Origin: Amycolatopsis sp. FBCC-B4732
GTDB taxonomy: Bacteria; Actinomycetota; Actinomycetes; Mycobacteriales; Pseudonocardiaceae
Direction: 5' to 3'
DNA: 64,000 bases
NCBI RefSeq assembly: GCF_023008405.1
Contig: NZ_CP095376.1
Coordinates: 3,806,001 to 3,870,000, forward strand
Shown here: piece by piece, positions 18,598 through 26,369 of the stretch
Layout: each line of letters begins with the position of its first letter
Numbering within the stretch: the first letter of the stretch is position 1
The notes under the pieces: generated by a model
Database searches by the model: none
Seen by the model: the letters and a program-made list of their open reading frames with translations, nothing else
What the model was told of the DNA's origin: nothing
Program-made: the position numbers and the translations under genes

Positions 18598-21443
18598 ACG
18601 CGGTACTGCCCCGCGTTCGCCGTCCACGAACCGGTCCAGTGCGCCAGGTCCCGCGGGGTGAGCGGGAACGACACGGCCTGGCTCTGCCCGGGGTTCAGCT
18701 GGACCTTCTTGAACCCTTTCAGCTGCTTGGGCGGCTCCCCGTTGCCGGCGGGCTGCCCGACGTAGAGCTGGACGACGTCGGCGCCGGCCCGCGTGCCGGT
18801 GTTGGTCACCGTCGCCGTCACGGTGGCGGTGCCGTTGATCCCCTGCGGCGTGACGACCAGGTTCGAGAACCCGAACGTCGTGTACGACAGGCCGAAGCCG
18901 AACGGGAACAGCGGGTCGAGGTTGCGGCTGTCGTACCAGCGGTAGCCGACGTTGAGCCCTTCGGAGTACTCGATCCGGTCGTTGGCGCCCGGGAACTGCT
19001 GGACGTTCGCCGTCGGCAGGTCGGCGAGCTGCTTCGGGAAGCTGACCGGCAGCTTGCCAGAGGGGTTGACGTCGCCGTAGAGCAGCGACGCGATCGCGTT
19101 GCCGTTCTCCTGGCCCGGGTACCAGCCCTCGATCACCGCGGCGACCTTACCCAGCCACGGCATGGTCACCGCCGAGCCGGTGTTGAGCACGACGACCGTG
19201 CGCGGGTTGGCCGAGGCCACGGCGTCGATCAGGTCGTTCTGCTGGTGCTGCAGATCGATCGTCTCGAGGTCCTCGGTCTCGGATTCGCCGTAGCTGGCGA
19301 ACACGATGGCCACGTCCGCGGTGCGCGCCTGGGCCACCGCGGCCGGGATGTTCGGCGTCTGGACGTGCTCACCCGCGCCGTCCACATAGGACACCGTGAC
19401 GCCGGTCCCGGCCCGCGCCCTGATCCCGTCGATCGGGTTCACCGACGCCGGTGACGGGTTCACCTTGGCGCTGCCGCCGCCGATGTTCTGCGGGTCGATC
19501 CCGTCGCCGCCGGAGAGCGCGATCGATTTCGTCGAAGCGGTCAGCGGCAGGACGCCGGTGTTCTTCAGCAGCACCGACCCGGCCGCGGCGACGTCCCGCG
19601 CGGTCGTCACGTTGGCCGCGTTCGTCACGACCGACTGGGGTGTCCCCCGCCGGGCCCGGTCGAAGACGCCGAACCGGAACATCTGCGTGAGCACCCGCCG
19701 GACCATGTCGTCGACGCGCGCCTGCGTGACCTCGCCGCGCGAAACGGCGTCGAGCAGGCCCTGGCCGAAGAACGCACCGCCGGGCATCTCCATGTCCAGC
19801 CCGCCATTGGCCAGCTGCCGCGGGCCGCCGGTCGCCGAACCCCAGTCGGAGCCGACGAAGCCGCCCCAGTTCGCGTCCTGCTTGATCGCCGTGGTGAGCA
19901 CGCCGCTGTTCTGGCACGCGGGAACGCCGTTGATCTGGTTGTAGGCGCACATCATCGACGCGACCTGGCCCTGGCTCGCCACCTGCTGGAACGCCGGCAG
20001 GTACAGCTCGTGCAGGGTCCGGTCGTCGACGATGACGTTGTCCGACGGCGTGCCGCGCGACGCCCCGGCCTCGACGTTGTAGGCGGCCGCGTGCTTGGCC
20101 TGCGCCAGTACGCCCTGGCTCTGGATGCCCTGGATCGTCGCGGTCCCGGCCGCCCCGGCGAGGTACGGGTCCTCGGCGTAGGTCTCGAAGTTCCGGCCCC
20201 ACCGCGGATCGCGGACCAGGTTGATCGTCGGGCCGAGCGCGATGTCGACGCCCTTCCCGGCGAACTCGGCACCCATCGCCGTGCCGTACCGGTTCAGCAG
20301 GCCGGTGTCCCAGGTCGCCGCGGCCGTCACCGGCGCCGGGAACTGGGTGACGCCGTCGAGGCCGTCGCCGACCCCGGCCGGCCCGTCCTGCAGGCCGAGC
20401 GCCGGGATGCACAGCTCGGGCACGGCGTCGGTGTTGCCGATGTACGGCCCGGTGGCGCCGTTGCCGTGCAGCACCTTCACCTTCTGCTGCGGGGTCATCG
20501 CGGCCATCAACTGGGTGACCCGGTCCGCGACCGGAGCCGTGGAGCCGACCCACGGGCACCCGGTCGGCGGCGGTGCGCTGTCGGCGGTGTGCACGGCGAA
20601 CTCCCACAGCGAGACGCCCCACTGGGTGGCCCGTGCGGTGGCGTTCACCCGGACGTACCGCGCCGTGCCCGAAACGGCCGGGTGTTCGGTGCCGCCCGCC
20701 CCGGTGACGGTCGCCGCCGTCGTCCACGACGTCCCGTTGGTCGACAACTGGACCGTGTACGCACTCGCGTACGCCGCCTCCCAGGTCAGGTCGACGCCGC
20801 AGACCTGGCGGGCGCTGCCGAGGTCGACCTGGAGCCACTGCGGGTCGGTGGCCAGGCTCGACCACCTCGTCCCGCCGTCGCCGTCGACGGCCGCGCTCGC
20901 CGGGAACGCGTCCGACTGGACGCTCGACGCGGTCGCGGGCTGGCGCAGCGCAGCGTTCGCACTGCCGCACGCCTGGGCCGAGCCGTCGCCGAAGACCTGG
21001 AACTCCCACAGCGACACGCCCCACTGGGTCGCGCGCTGGGTGGTGGTCAGCCGGACGTAACGGCCGCTGCCCGACACCAGCAGCGTCTGGGTGCCGCCGG
21101 TGCCGGTCGTGGTCGAGTACACGGTGCTCCACTGGCCGCCGTCCGCCGAGGCCTGGATCGTGAACGCCTTGGCGTAGGCCGCCTCCCACTGGAGGACGAC
21201 CTGGTTCAAGGGGTGCACCGAACCGAGGTCGACCTGCAGCGTCTGCGGATCGGCGGCGAGGCTGGACCAGCGCGTGCCCGGGTCGCCGTCGACCGCCGCG
21301 CTCGCCGGGAAGGCGGCGTTCTCGGTGGAGGACGCGGTCACGGCGTGCCCCTGCGAGAGCAGCGCGGGGGCCGCCTGGGCGGCGAGCGGTGGGACGGCGA
21401 GCAGGCCCGCCGTCACCACCGCGGCGAGGACGAGCCGCCTCAC
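18540..21443 (-). CDS. Secreted GH3 beta-glucosidase with two N-terminal discoidin modules
   Basis: A 967-residue glycoside hydrolase family 3 enzyme that would release glucose (or a similar sugar) from beta-glucan oligosaccharides outside the cell. Order: signal peptide (1-23, LVLAAVVTAGLLAVPPLAAQA), discoidin module 1 (about 25-155), discoidin module 2 (about 160-290), GH3 catalytic TIM barrel, GH3 C-domain and a C-terminal fibronectin-like domain. The nucleophile is D533 in GFVGSDWGS. A longer frame exists upstream, but the GTG at 21443 overlaps the GH16 stop (GTGA) and starts directly at the signal peptide. It is the second gene of the GH16-GH3 operon and is coupled to it. Confidence 0.93.
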   Translation of the reverse strand: MRRLVLAAVVTAGLLAVPPLAAQAAPALLSQGHAVTASSTENAAFPASAAVDGDPGTRWSSLAADPQTLQVDLGSVHPLNQVVLQWEAAYAKAFTIQASADGGQWSTVYSTTTGTGGTQTLLVSGSGRYVRLTTTQRATQWGVSLWEFQVFGDGSAQACGSANAALRQPATASSVQSDAFPASAAVDGDGGTRWSSLATDPQWLQVDLGSARQVCGVDLTWEAAYASAYTVQLSTNGTSWTTAATVTGAGGTEHPAVSGTARYVRVNATARATQWGVSLWEFAVHTADSAPPPTGCPWVGSTAPVADRVTQLMAAMTPQQKVKVLHGNGATGPYIGNTDAVPELCIPALGLQDGPAGVGDGLDGVTQFPAPVTAAATWDTGLLNRYGTAMGAEFAGKGVDIALGPTINLVRDPRWGRNFETYAEDPYLAGAAGTATIQGIQSQGVLAQAKHAAAYNVEAGASRGTPSDNVIVDDRTLHELYLPAFQQVASQGQVASMMCAYNQINGVPACQNSGVLTTAIKQDANWGGFVGSDWGSATGGPRQLANGGLDMEMPGGAFFGQGLLDAVSRGEVTQARVDDMVRRVLTQMFRFGVFDRARRGTPQSVVTNAANVTTARDVAAAGSVLLKNTGVLPLTASTKSIALSGGDGIDPQNIGGGSAKVNPSPASVNPIDGIRARAGTGVTVSYVDGAGEHVQTPNIPAAVAQARTADVAIVFASYGESETEDLETIDLQHQQNDLIDAVASANPRTVVVLNTGSAVTMPWLGKVAAVIEGWYPGQENGNAIASLLYGDVNPSGKLPVSFPKQLADLPTANVQQFPGANDRIEYSEGLNVGYRWYDSRNLDPLFPFGFGLSYTTFGFSNLVVTPQGINGTATVTATVTNTGTRAGADVVQLYVGQPAGNGEPPKQLKGFKKVQLNPGQSQAVSFPLTPRDLAHWTGSWTANAGQYRVYVGDSSRNVPLSGALTVS

Positions 21444-23686
21444 TGGTAGACCCGCACGTAGTCGATCACCATGTCCTGCGGGAGCACGGTGCCCGCGCCC
21501 GGCGGGCCGGGGAAGTCCCCGCCGATGGCGTTGTTGAGGATCAGGAAGAACGGGTGGTCGTACACCCACGGGCCCCGCGTGCTCTCGACCGTGTCGCGGT
21601 TGATCGTCTCGAAGGCGTTTCCGTCGACGTAGAAGGTCATGTGCGAGGCGTCCCAGTCGAGCCCGAACTTGTGGAACCCGGCGGCGACGTCCTGCCCGAG
21701 GTCCAGGGGTGCGCCGATGCCGCCCGCACCGTTGTACGCCGGGGCGTGGATGGTCGAGTAGGCCAGGTTCGGCGACTTCCCGACGTGTTCCATGATGTCG
21801 ATCTCACCGCAGTTGGGCCACGGCGTGCCGCTGAAGAAGTTGGCGCCCAGCAACCAGAACGCGGGCCACAGCCCCTGCGTGCCGGACACCTTGATGTTGG
21901 CCTCGACGTGCCCGTAGGTGAAGCTGAACTTGCCGGCGGTGTTGATCCGGCCGGAGGTGTACTGGCAGGTGCCGCTGCCGCTGACCGGGTCGACCGGGCA
22001 GGCGCTGCCCGGCGTGGCTTCGCGGCGGACCTGGATGACGAGGTTCCCGCGGCCGTCCTGCTTGGCGTTGTTGTTGTTCGTGTAGTACTCGAGCTCGTTG
22101 TTGACGCCCGCGCCGGTCTCGGCGGTCCACTTGCTCGCGTCCGGGTTCGCGCCCGCGGCCCCGTTGAACTCGTCGCTCCAGACCAGCGTGCCCGGGAAGT
22201 GCGGAGCGGGCGGCACGGGCGGCGGGGGCGTCGGGTTGCCGCCGGTGCCGTAGACGTCGAAGCCCCACAGCGAGTAGCCGTAGCCGTTCGAGCGGGCGGT
22301 GCCGTACATCCGGACGTACCGGCCGGACCCGTTGACGGTCAAAGTTTCCTTGAACCCCTTGCCGCTGGTGGTCGAATAGAGCGAGGTCCAGTTCGCGTTG
22401 TCGTTCGACACCTGGATCTGGTAGGCGACGGCGTAGGCCGGATCCCACTGCAGGACGACCTGGTGGATCGCGGCGGTGGCCCCGAGGTCGACGGTGATCC
22501 AGCCGGGGTCGACCCAGCCGGTGGTGGCGCTCGTCGCCCAGCGCGTGGCGGGGTCGTGGTCGAACGCCTTCGCCGGGAGGCACCCGGGGCAGGCGCCGTC
22601 GTCCTGGTAGGAGGACGCCGTGCCGGACTTGCCGTAGGACAGCAGGGCATCGCCGGGCTGGGTGGTGCCGCCCCCGCCGTAGACCTGGAACTCCCAGAGC
22701 GAGTAGCCGTACTGGGTGGCCCGCTGGGTCCCGGTGAGCCGTACGTACCGGCCGCTGCCGGTGACGTTCAGGGTCTGGCTGCCGCCGGTCGCGGTGGTGG
22801 TCGAGTAGAGGGACGTCCAGGTGGCGCCGTCGGCGGAGGCCTGGATCGTGAAGGCCTTGGCGTACGCGGCTTCCCAGGTGAGGACGACCTGGGACAGCTG
22901 CTGGGTGGAGCCGAGGTCGACCTGGAGCCATTGGGGGTCGCCGAAGGCGCTGGACCACCGGGTACCGGCGTCACCGTCGACGGCGGCCGACGCGGGGAAG
23001 GCACCGGATTCGGTGGACGACGCCGTGACGGGGCGGCCTTGGGAGAGCAGAACGGGAGCGGCCTGGGCAGCCGGCGCGGTGAAGAGGGCGGCGAGGGTGA
23101 GCGCGAGGACGGCGAGGGCGGTCCAGCGAGCCCCGACCCACCGGCGCCCGGTCCGGAGCGAGCCGGCCCGGCGGGCTCCGGTCCGACCGGCCCCGGTCCA
23201 GCCAGTTCCGGCCCGGCGCCGGGCAGTGATCCGGCGGGTCCCGGTCCAGCCAGTTCCGGCCCGGCGCCGGGCAGTGATCCGGCGGGTCCCGGTCCAGCCA
23301 GTTCCGGCCCTGCGGCCGGCAGTCCGGCCGGCCCCAGACCGGCGGCCCTCAGTTCCCTCGGTTCCGGCCGGGCCGTCGACGGGCCGGACCGGGCCACTCC
23401 AGTCGGCCGCCAGCCGGGGCGAACCACCACCCCCGTCGGCCGCCGGTCGAGGCGAACCACCACCCCCGTCGGCCGCCGGCCGGGGCGAACCACCACCCCA
23501 GCGAGCCCCCAGCCAACGAACCCCGGTCCGGCGGGATCCGGTCCAGCTTCCCCCGGCCCACCAGCCGGCGGGCCGGAGCGAGCCGGCCCGGCGGGCGGCA
23601 CGTGGCACCACCCCACCCACCCGGGCGGATCTCGTTCCTCCCCCGGCGGCTGCGGACGGAGTGGTCTTCGGCGTGCGGCGTTGCAT
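21440..23686 (-). CDS. Secreted GH16 beta-glucanase (laminarinase type) with discoidin modules and a repeat-rich N-terminal extension
   Basis: A 748-residue endo-acting beta-glucanase of family GH16. The catalytic motif is E628-I-D630-I-M-E633 in NCGEIDIMEHVG. Two discoidin modules (about 210-350 and 360-500) precede it. The hydrophobic core of the signal peptide lies unusually deep, at about residues 189-209 (TALAVLALTLAALFTAPAAQA-like, cut before APVLL). The start ATG at 23686 has an excellent ribosome site, GGAGGTG, 3 nt upstream. About 185 Arg/Gly-rich residues with internal repeats therefore sit in front of the signal peptide. Alternative: the real start is an in-frame GTG near 23125, just before the signal core. 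The GH3 gene follows with a 4-bp overlap. Confidence 0.85.
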   Translation of the reverse strand: MQRRTPKTTPSAAAGGGTRSARVGGVVPRAARRAGSLRPAGWWAGGSWTGSRRTGVRWLGARWGGGSPRPAADGGGGSPRPAADGGGGSPRLAADWSGPVRPVDGPAGTEGTEGRRSGAGRTAGRRAGTGWTGTRRITARRRAGTGWTGTRRITARRRAGTGWTGAGRTGARRAGSLRTGRRWVGARWTALAVLALTLAALFTAPAAQAAPVLLSQGRPVTASSTESGAFPASAAVDGDAGTRWSSAFGDPQWLQVDLGSTQQLSQVVLTWEAAYAKAFTIQASADGATWTSLYSTTTATGGSQTLNVTGSGRYVRLTGTQRATQYGYSLWEFQVYGGGGTTQPGDALLSYGKSGTASSYQDDGACPGCLPAKAFDHDPATRWATSATTGWVDPGWITVDLGATAAIHQVVLQWDPAYAVAYQIQVSNDNANWTSLYSTTSGKGFKETLTVNGSGRYVRMYGTARSNGYGYSLWGFDVYGTGGNPTPPPPVPPAPHFPGTLVWSDEFNGAAGANPDASKWTAETGAGVNNELEYYTNNNNAKQDGRGNLVIQVRREATPGSACPVDPVSGSGTCQYTSGRINTAGKFSFTYGHVEANIKVSGTQGLWPAFWLLGANFFSGTPWPNCGEIDIMEHVGKSPNLAYSTIHAPAYNGAGGIGAPLDLGQDVAAGFHKFGLDWDASHMTFYVDGNAFETINRDTVESTRGPWVYDHPFFLILNNAIGGDFPGPPGAGTVLPQDMVIDYVRVYQ
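23195..23310. repeat. 48-bp tandem repeat, two perfect copies and one partial
   Basis: Copies start at 23195, 23243 and 23291; the first two are identical and the third diverges after about 20 bp. The unit is 16 codons, so all frames are kept. It encodes RRAGTGWTGTRRITAR in the GH16 frame, and GPASSGPAPGSDPAGP on the opposite strand. Confidence 0.9.
23402..23500. repeat. 33-bp tandem repeat, three copies
   Basis: Copies start at 23402, 23435 and 23468 (GTCGGCCGCC...), each 33 bp with a few substitutions. The unit is 11 codons and encodes GGGGSPRPAAD-like blocks in the GH16 frame. Confidence 0.9.
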
Positions 23687-23797
23687 GGGCACCTCCACGG
23701 CGAACCGGCGCCGGGGCGGCCTTGCCCCGGCGCGGATCGGCTCACGTGGCCCTCGGCGCGAGTGTGGGTCCCGGCCGTCGGCACGCTCTTAGTTCAG

Positions 23798-23826
23798 GAT
23801 ATAAATAAAGAGCCGTAAAATGTCAA
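23798..23826 (-). promoter_or_regulatory. Promoter of the GH16-GH3 operon
   Basis: On the minus strand a consensus -35 TTGACA (23826-23821) is followed after 17 bp by TATATC (23803-23798), within a very AT-rich stretch; TATCCT with 19-bp spacing is the alternative -10. The transcript would start near 23790, about 100 nt upstream of the GH16 ATG. Confidence 0.65.
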
Positions 23827-23935
23827 CTTCCCTGCGCCGGACGGTCGCGGACCACGGCCGGGATTGGTCCGGGAGAACGAATCCGCGCCGGATCCTTGAC
23901 TCCGCCGAACCCCGCGGTGTTGACTTCGACCCGCT

Positions 23936-23947
23936 GGAACCGGTTCC
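23936..23947. promoter_or_regulatory. Candidate LacI-type operator
   Basis: GGAACCGGTTCC is a perfect 12-bp palindrome with a central CG, typical of LacI/GalR operators. It lies in the divergent promoter region of the GH16 and beta-helix genes. It differs from the palindrome at 14376-14389, so the two may bind different regulators. Confidence 0.4.
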
Positions 23948-24155
23948 GTGACCGCCACCCGGATCGGTTCTCCGCGTCACGCACACCCTCGGGCTGACCG
24001 GTTCGCGCCGTCGCACCCACCCTGGTACCGCTCCTCCGGCTCACGGTGCCGGCGGGTGCCGGGGCGCGAACCCGCCGCACCACCCGACGCCGGCGCGAGC
24101 TGTGGGGCTCGCCCGGTCCCTTTCGCACGTCCTCCCCCGATCAGCAGGCAGGCCG

Positions 24156-26369
24156 ATGAGATCAACGACGTTCTCCCCCGTACACCGCCTCCTCGTCATC
24201 GCCACCACCTTCGTCACCGCGGTCACCACCGCGGCGGTGGTCGGCGCCGCGCCGGCCCAGGCCGCCGCGTGCGGGACGACCAACCTCGCCCAAGGCCGCA
24301 CCACGACCGCGTCGTCCGCCGAAAACGGCGGCACCCCCGCGTCCGCCGCGGTCGACGGCAACGCCGGCACGCGCTGGTCCAGCGCGTTCAGCGACCCGCA
24401 GTGGCTCCAGGTCGACCTGGGCTCCGCCCAGCAGCTCTGCGACGTGGCGCTCACCTGGGAAGCCGCGTACGCGAAAGCGTTCAGCGTGCAGCTCTCGAGC
24501 AACGGCACGAGCTGGACCGACGCGTACACGACGACCACCGGCACCGGCGGCACGCAGACCGTGCCCGTCACCGGCACCGCCCGCTACCTGCGGGTCTACG
24601 GCACCCAGCGGGCGACCGGCTACGGCTACTCCCTGTGGGAAGTGGCCGTGCACGGCACCGGCGGCGGCACCACGATCCCGCCGACCGACCCGCGCAACCC
24701 CGACCTCGGGCCGAACGTCTCGGTATTCGACCCGTCGACGCCGGCCGCGACGATCCAGAACCGGCTGACGCAGCTGGCGAACCAGCAGCACACCAACCAG
24801 TTCGGCAACGAGCGCTACGCCGTGCTGTTCAAGCCCGGCAGCTACAACGCCGACGTCAACCTCGGCTTCTACGAACAGGTGGCGGGCCTCGGCCTCTCCC
24901 CCGACGACGTCAACCTCAACGGCCACGTCCGCGTCGAGGCGGATTGGCTGCAGCAGGGCGACAACCCGAACAACAAGGGCAACGCGACCCAGAACTTCTG
25001 GCGCTCCGCCGAGAACCTCTCGGTGACGCTGCCCGCCGGGCAGGTCGAGCGCTGGGCCGTCGCGCAGGCGGCACCGTACCGCCGGATGCACCTCAAGGGC
25101 AGCCAGATCCAGCTGTGGAACGGCGGCGACGGCTGGGCCAGCGGCGGCCTGATCGCCGACAGCAAGATCGACGGCGTCGCCGTTTCCGGGTCGCAGCAGC
25201 AGTTCCTCACCCGCAACAGCGAGCTCGGCGGCTGGCAGGGTGGCGTCTGGAACATGGTGTTCGTCGGTTCCACCGGCACCCCGCCGGCGTCGTTCCCGAA
25301 CCCGCCCGAAACGGTCGTCGGCCAGACGCCGGTGATCCGCGAGAAGCCGTTCCTCTACGTCGACGGCTCGGGCAGCTACAACGTGTTCGTCCCGGCGCTG
25401 CGGCAGAACTCGCAGGGCACGAGCTGGGGCCACGGCGCGCCGGCCGGGCAGTCGATCTCGCTGAGCGAGTTCTACGTCGCACACCCGTCGGACTCGGCGG
25501 CGACCATCAACGCCGCCCTCGCCGCGGGCAAGAACCTGCTCGTGACGCCCGGTGTGTACCACCTCGACCAGGCGCTGAACGTCACCCGCCCGGACACCGT
25601 GGTGCTCGGCCTCGGCCTGGCGACGTTGCTGCCCACCAACGGGAACGCGGCCATCACGACGTCCGATGTGGACGGTGTGAAGATCGCGGGCCTGCTCGTC
25701 GACGCGGGCGCGGTGAACTCGCCGGTGCTCGTGCAGGTCGGCCAGCCGGGGTCGAACGCCAACCACGCGGCCGACCCGACGTCGCTGCACGACGTGTTCT
25801 TCCGGATCGGCGGCGCGGCCGTCGGCAAGGCCACGCAGACGCTGGTGGTGAACTCGAACAACGTCATCGGCGACCACATGTGGCTGTGGCGCGGCGACCA
25901 CTCGAACGGCGTCGGCTGGAACGTCAACACCGCGGCCAACGGCCTGGTCGTCAACGGCGCGAACGTGACGATGTACGGCCTGTTCGTCGAGCACTACCAG
26001 CAGTACGAGGTGCTCTGGAACGGCAACGGCGGGCGGACGTACTTCTTCCAGAACGAAATGCCGTACGACCCGCCGGACCAGGCGTCCTGGACCAGCGGCG
26101 GCGGCCGGCAGGGCTGGGCGGCGTACAAGGTGGCCGATTCGGTGACCAGCCACGAAGGCTGGGGCCTGGGCAGCTACTGCTTCTTCAACACCAATCCGTC
26201 CATCGTGGCCAGTCACTCCTTCGAGGTGCCGAACACCAGCGGGGTCAGGTTCCACAACCTCGTTTCGGTCTCACTCGGCGGCGTCGGCACGATCGCGCAC
26301 GTCATCAACGATTCGGGTGACGCCGCGAACACCGGGCACCAGGTGAGCCCGCTGGTCAGCTACCCGTAG
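24156..26369 (+). CDS. Secreted discoidin-domain beta-helix protein (coagulation factor 5/8 family)
   Basis: A 737-residue exported protein. The signal peptide (LLVIATTFVTAVTTAAVV, cut near AQA-A) is followed by one discoidin module (about 35-175) nearly identical in style to those of the neighbouring GH16 and GH3 enzymes. A long Asn/Gly-rich C-terminal part (GPNVSVFDPSTPAATIQ, ALLFKPGSYN-like, GVYHLDQALNVTRPDTVVLGLGLATL) looks like a right-handed parallel beta-helix. I recall close relatives in Streptomyces annotated as coagulation factor 5/8 proteins or, probably wrongly, adenylyl cyclase. The catalytic activity is unknown; a beta-glucan or glycan lyase/hydrolase role is inferred from context. 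The ATG at 24156 is chosen because it begins the signal peptide. The 3' end overlaps the convergent monooxygenase by 99 bp. Confidence 0.82.
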   Translation: MRSTTFSPVHRLLVIATTFVTAVTTAAVVGAAPAQAAACGTTNLAQGRTTTASSAENGGTPASAAVDGNAGTRWSSAFSDPQWLQVDLGSAQQLCDVALTWEAAYAKAFSVQLSSNGTSWTDAYTTTTGTGGTQTVPVTGTARYLRVYGTQRATGYGYSLWEVAVHGTGGGTTIPPTDPRNPDLGPNVSVFDPSTPAATIQNRLTQLANQQHTNQFGNERYAVLFKPGSYNADVNLGFYEQVAGLGLSPDDVNLNGHVRVEADWLQQGDNPNNKGNATQNFWRSAENLSVTLPAGQVERWAVAQAAPYRRMHLKGSQIQLWNGGDGWASGGLIADSKIDGVAVSGSQQQFLTRNSELGGWQGGVWNMVFVGSTGTPPASFPNPPETVVGQTPVIREKPFLYVDGSGSYNVFVPALRQNSQGTSWGHGAPAGQSISLSEFYVAHPSDSAATINAALAAGKNLLVTPGVYHLDQALNVTRPDTVVLGLGLATLLPTNGNAAITTSDVDGVKIAGLLVDAGAVNSPVLVQVGQPGSNANHAADPTSLHDVFFRIGGAAVGKATQTLVVNSNNVIGDHMWLWRGDHSNGVGWNVNTAANGLVVNGANVTMYGLFVEHYQQYEVLWNGNGGRTYFFQNEMPYDPPDQASWTSGGGRQGWAAYKVADSVTSHEGWGLGSYCFFNTNPSIVASHSFEVPNTSGVRFHNLVSVSLGGVGTIAHVINDSGDAANTGHQVSPLVSYP

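Larger units (their letters stand above)
23153..23596. repeat. 24-bp direct repeats bounding a 420-bp in-frame expansion in the GH16 gene
   Basis: The same 24-bp word (beginning CCGGAGCGAGCC, ending CCCGGCGGGC) occurs at 23153-23176 and 23573-23596. The offset is 420 bp, exactly 140 codons. At protein level ARRAGSLR and GARW occur at both ends. The interval contains the 48-bp and 33-bp tandem repeats. This fits an expansion by unequal recombination between the signal-peptide codons and the start codon. Confidence 0.7.
23687..24155. other. 469-bp divergent intergenic region between GH16 and the beta-helix gene
   Basis: No convincing gene is seen here. It holds the GH16 promoter (23798-23826) with a roughly 100-nt leader, a GC-rich central part, and a GGAACCGGTTCC palindrome (23936-23947). 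The stretch 23785-23830 is the most AT-rich of the window. Two TTGACT words (23895-23900 and 23920-23925) might be -35 boxes for the plus-strand gene, but I see no matching -10. Confidence 0.6.

Noticed and set aside
23195..23500. A CRISPR array, because of regular repeats
   Set aside because: The repeats are directly abutting with no spacers, they keep reading frame, and no cas genes are present.
21389..23818. An 809-residue plus-strand frame over GH16, ending in a Gly/Pro/Ser repeat tract
   Set aside because: It is antisense to a GH16 enzyme with complete catalytic residues. The repeat tract looks protein-like only because the DNA units are multiples of three.
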